This document shows positions 61,565 to 64,000 of a DNA stretch of 64,000 nt, in pieces (positions within the stretch are counted from its first letter, which is position 1; each line of letters starts with the position of its first letter). The notes under the pieces are model-generated. The model searched no databases. It had not been told where the DNA came from and saw only the letters and a list, made by a program, of their open reading frames with translations. The DNA lies in the NCBI GenBank assembly GCA_046329575.1, contig JAXLUJ010000008.1, forward strand, positions 1 through 64,000. The letters run 5' to 3'. The DNA is from UBA1941 sp046329575. Its GTDB lineage: Bacteria; Bacteroidota; Bacteroidia; Chitinophagales; LD1. The position numbers were made by a program, and so were the translations under genes.

Positions 61565-61963
61565 ATGAATCGGATAGGTTTATTTATGTGCTGTGTCATC
61601 GTTCTTTCCTTTTGTAACTATGAGAAAGCCAAACCTCTGAACTACTCTTCGGAATCCATCTCTGATATGCAGGCAAAAGTATATGAGGGTGATACTATCG
61701 CCTACAATAGACTAAAGATCACCTATCTGGATTATTCGCCTGAGCAATTACTTTTTTGGGCTATGATTATGGCGAATAAATACGATTATCGGCCTGCCTA
61801 CTTAGATGTGTATTACTCTTTAAAAGATAGTTATGACAGAGGAGGTGAAAAGTTTAGAAAAAAGGATGAACTTACCCGGAAGATTCTATTGGAATATTTG
61901 ACCCGTGCTTCTGAAAAAGGGGATGGCAGGGCAAAAGAACTATTGATAGATTTTCAGAAATAA
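61565..61963 (+). CDS. Small lipoprotein-like hypothetical protein
   Basis: 132 residues. The N-terminus MNRIGLFMCCVIVLSFC looks like a short signal with a lipobox-like VLSFC. The rest is polar and helical (YDRGGEKFRKKDELTRKILLEYLTRASEKGDGRAKELL). A SEL1/TPR-like element is conceivable in the last 30 residues. No family recognised. Part of a short row of unrelated small genes after the tRNA. Confidence 0.6.
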   Translation: MNRIGLFMCCVIVLSFCNYEKAKPLNYSSESISDMQAKVYEGDTIAYNRLKITYLDYSPEQLLFWAMIMANKYDYRPAYLDVYYSLKDSYDRGGEKFRKKDELTRKILLEYLTRASEKGDGRAKELLIDFQK

Positions 61964-62026
61964 CATAGCTCCCGTGATTCGCAATGCAATCTCGTAGAAG
62001 CGCACGAGGAAATTCTAAACGTCCTA

Positions 62027-62215
62027 ATGGTGATGCACAATTGTATAAGAAAAGCTAAGTTGCTGTTTATTGGGCTGTCGTTTATTATAGCAACCTCATG
62101 TAACAGATCTTATGTGGTTAATTATCGTGCTGCCACCCCAATTGGTCGAAGTTTACTCGGAGTCTGGTCGAAGTTGCTACCGCTAACTTTCCTAATTTGC
62201 GCACTGCTGACTTAA
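62027..62215 (+). CDS. Short lipoprotein-like ORF, possibly truncated
   Basis: 62 residues. IGLSFIIATSC is lipobox-like after a basic start. A second hydrophobic stretch (WSKLLPLTFLICALLT) ends abruptly. It may be the remnant of a longer lipoprotein. Weak evidence that it is expressed. Confidence 0.35.
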   Translation: MVMHNCIRKAKLLFIGLSFIIATSCNRSYVVNYRAATPIGRSLLGVWSKLLPLTFLICALLT

Positions 62216-62255
62216 CTTCGAATAGATACCGGAAACTTCGACGAAAGGAAAAAAA

Positions 62256-62795
62256 ATGCGGAAATATTTTAGAACATATTTTTCTGATGTACATAAACTT
62301 TCAAGTGATTTCCGTGCAGAAAAGGCTATGCCATTGCTTGAAATCATTTCAGAATTAGACAGCAGAAAGATTGATTTCAACACCTCTTTTATTGACCTGG
62401 AAGATTACAACACCGCGTCAGACTGCTGCAGGCTTTCTTTGATATCCGCAACGGGCGATCTTTCATTCAGGATGATTAAGGCATGTTTCACGGGATATAT
62501 AACTGTAGACTTCGGCTTCGGTGAAGATATTTGGATTGAAGAGACAAATCCTGATGATATACCGGAACTCGTACGAGAATTTCTTTCATTAAAATTTGAA
62601 GCGGAATCATGGGGCATAAATGGAAAAGTGTACCGCGTAAAATATCAGGGGTATAAGGATCTTGAAAATAAATCCTCCAGAGATTTTTTTGTTTACTTTC
62701 TGAAAAAGAAAAGCTTTTGGGATCCGCCATTGGTTCTATTAGATACCCAAAAGTATGAGAGCTATTTAGATTCAAATAGTCCTTCCAGCGCATAA
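62256..62795 (+). CDS. Hypothetical protein, about 179 residues
   Basis: The ATG at 62256 follows GAAAGGA-like sequence. Soluble, acidic, with ITVDFGFGEDIWIEETNPDDIPELVREFL and a C-terminal KYESYLD segment. No signal peptide. The composition recalls immunity proteins of contact-dependent toxins, but no toxin gene is adjacent and the assignment is not supported further. Codon use is more AT-rich than its housekeeping neighbours. Confidence 0.6.
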   Translation: MRKYFRTYFSDVHKLSSDFRAEKAMPLLEIISELDSRKIDFNTSFIDLEDYNTASDCCRLSLISATGDLSFRMIKACFTGYITVDFGFGEDIWIEETNPDDIPELVREFLSLKFEAESWGINGKVYRVKYQGYKDLENKSSRDFFVYFLKKKSFWDPPLVLLDTQKYESYLDSNSPSSA

Positions 62796-62914
62796 AAGTT
62801 TCAATCAATTGGTTAGCGAAAGGCTAAGTGGAGCATTTGGCAGCAAAATTCGCTTGTAGCTTGCTGCGTTTCGTGTCTTACAAAAGTGGTGTACATCACC
62901 TATCTATTCCCCTC

Positions 62915-63751
62915 TCATCTTCCACCGCGGTTAGCGCCGCCGCGCGAACGGTTACTGCCGCCGCCATTGCCGCGCATGCCGCCATTGCCTGCCGGGCGTG
63001 CCTCATTGGTGCCCGGGCGCGATGCAGGAGGTTCAGCACGGGGCATAGGCCGCGGTTGACTTTGTGGCGCATTACGCATTTGATTATGTGGTTCATTCAT
63101 CGGTCGCTCTTCCCGGCCGGCATTGGGCCGCGCTTCGCGTATTGGTCTGCGATTTTCAGGTGTGGTGCGTACCGGAGCATTATGCTCGCGAACCGGTTTG
63201 CCATTGCCTCGTGGTGGTGAAGCATGTACGCCGGCCGGACCATTAAAACTATGGCGCTCGGCAGAGCGGCGAATTACAGTGCGGTCTTCATACACCCGAT
63301 GTACATTGTGGTTAACATGCCACACAGCCGAATTGTAAACAAAATGACCATCATGCCAGCGGCCACCATAAAAGCCGGTTCCGTAATATCCATATCCATA
63401 ATTGATGCCGCCGTAGTAGCCAATATGGCGGCTCCAATATCCGCGATGCCAGCCGTAACGGCCATCGTAAAAAGCCCAGTATCCGGGCGTCCAGAATAGA
63501 CCCATGGATGGTGGCAATACCCAAACTCCAGGAACCCACACATAAGTAAACCCGTTCCACGACCAATATCCGGGTTGCCAGAAATAATCTTCACCAGGCG
63601 CTTCGGGTTGTTCATATTCCTGCAGCGGGGGCGGCGCCTCTTGCGCATAAATGGAAACCTGAATAGTTGGCGTATTGTCGTACACATCGTCTTGCGCAAA
63701 GCCTGCAAAAGTGATGAGCATTACAAATGTGATGATGAGAAAAGTTTTCAT
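62915..63751 (-). CDS. YXWGXW repeat-containing secreted protein
   Basis: 278 residues from the ATG at 63751 (MKTFLIITFVMLITFAGFAQ, signal peptide). Two aromatic repeats (YFWQPGYWSWNGFTYVWVPG and LFWTPGYWAFYDGRYGWHRGYW) follow the YXWGXW pattern at about 55-110. A Gly/Tyr-rich stretch (GYYGGINYGYGYYGTG) comes next. The C-terminal 90 residues are rich in Arg, Pro, Asn and Gly and end in GGSNRSRGGANRGGR. Probably periplasmic or at the outer membrane; function unknown. An in-frame start at 63832 would precede the signal peptide and was not used. Confidence 0.85.
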   Translation of the reverse strand: MKTFLIITFVMLITFAGFAQDDVYDNTPTIQVSIYAQEAPPPLQEYEQPEAPGEDYFWQPGYWSWNGFTYVWVPGVWVLPPSMGLFWTPGYWAFYDGRYGWHRGYWSRHIGYYGGINYGYGYYGTGFYGGRWHDGHFVYNSAVWHVNHNVHRVYEDRTVIRRSAERHSFNGPAGVHASPPRGNGKPVREHNAPVRTTPENRRPIREARPNAGREERPMNEPHNQMRNAPQSQPRPMPRAEPPASRPGTNEARPAGNGGMRGNGGGSNRSRGGANRGGR

Positions 63752-63825
63752 GAAAAGTTCTTGTAGTAAAGCATTCGCTACAAATGTGTGCCACTGTTTT
63801 TTTGGGCAGCGGCACCGGGTTTTAC

Positions 63826-63956
63826 GCTTCAAGTCTTCAGGCCGCGGATAGGCTTAAAACCCTTGCTGTGTAATCGTTTAGGGGGGAATTTCAAATTACG
63901 AATTACGAAACAGGCGGTTACTCTTCAAGAACAAGCTTAGTATAACTCGTAATTCG
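63826..63956. repeat. Inverted second copy of the composite repeat seen at 26702-26790
   Basis: On the minus strand it reads ATTCGTAATTCG-type words, then a near copy of CGATTACAC-GCAA, then GGTTTTAAGCCTATCCGCGG and CCTGAAGACTTGAAGCG. This is the same order as 26702-26790. The arms 63899-63908 and 63947-63956 form a perfect 10-bp inverted repeat. No gene is present from 63833 to the window end. Confidence 0.75.
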
Positions 63957-64000
63957 AAAATTTTCATGGCGTTGTTGCAGGAATAATTCAGATGTGCCAA

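Noticed and set aside
62828..63220. 130-codon open frame opposite the YXWGXW gene
   Set aside because: It is antisense to the GC-rich, repetitive 3' end of a well-supported secreted protein gene.

Overview
The window is a chromosomal segment of a Bacteroidota bacterium, probably of the Chitinophagales/Sphingobacteriales type. The evidence is a secreted protein with a type IX secretion (T9SS) C-terminal signal, DUF4270 and DUF6089 proteins, a b558-type SdhC, the gene neighbourhood panC / glycogen-synthase-like / DUF4270 / glmS, and promoters of the TTTG-N19-TAnnTTTG type. No plasmid or phage backbone is seen. Most of the window is ordinary chromosome; accessory DNA sits in short intergenic pockets.

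Region by region. (1) 0-13.1 kb: after a forward GT4 glycosyltransferase, a long minus-strand gene run (13.1 down to 1.4 kb) with tiny gaps or overlaps carries a one-domain glycogen-synthase homologue, a DUF4270 lipoprotein, GlmS, a PhyH-type oxygenase, a Wzx-like flippase, two paralogous SGNH-like membrane-anchored proteins on either side of a putative glycan transferase, and an MBOAT O-acyltransferase. This looks like a surface-polysaccharide export and O-acylation set. (2) 13-26.4 kb: housekeeping genes panC, rpoN, asnS and uvrA, a GT39-like membrane protein, a zinc metallopeptidase, a T9SS cargo protein with six tandem modules, and a YgiD-type dioxygenase. (3) 26.4-36.5 kb: a repeat-filled gap, a Coq7/ferritin-like protein, a TetR gene divergent from a bestrophin plus carbonic anhydrase pair, then a second TetR gene next to a beta-oxidation operon (FadJ-like, FadA-like). 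(4) 36.5-47.4 kb: a large TolB/beta-barrel protein and a second polysaccharide operon (three glycosyltransferases, AsnB, a fourth glycosyltransferase, a sugar epimerase). (5) 47.4-55 kb: a PaaG-like hydratase, a zeta-toxin-like ATPase with a small partner, an antiporter, an IS3-family element with a frameshift site, a RelE-type toxin-antitoxin pair and an isoaspartyl peptidase. (6) 55-60 kb: a DUF6089 protein and the succinate dehydrogenase operon sdhCAB. (7) 60-64 kb: a tRNA(CAT) gene preceded by five degenerate tandem copies of its 5' part, a few orphan small genes, and a YXWGXW-repeat protein.

The most unusual features are two small genes for four-helix-bundle (S23/IVP-like) proteins. One lies inside the beta-oxidation operon and one inside the sdh operon. 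Each is bounded by its own imperfect inverted repeat. Gene-less tracts built from the same or similar short words occur elsewhere in the window (26.6, 47.4, 49.3-49.5, 54.0-54.2 and 63.9 kb). Together they suggest a family of minimal mobile elements and their non-coding derivatives. The second unusual feature is the array of degenerate tRNA copies at 60.07-60.43 kb, with a chimeric 3' copy 150 bp downstream.

All family assignments come from reading motifs in the translated sequence. No database search was run.
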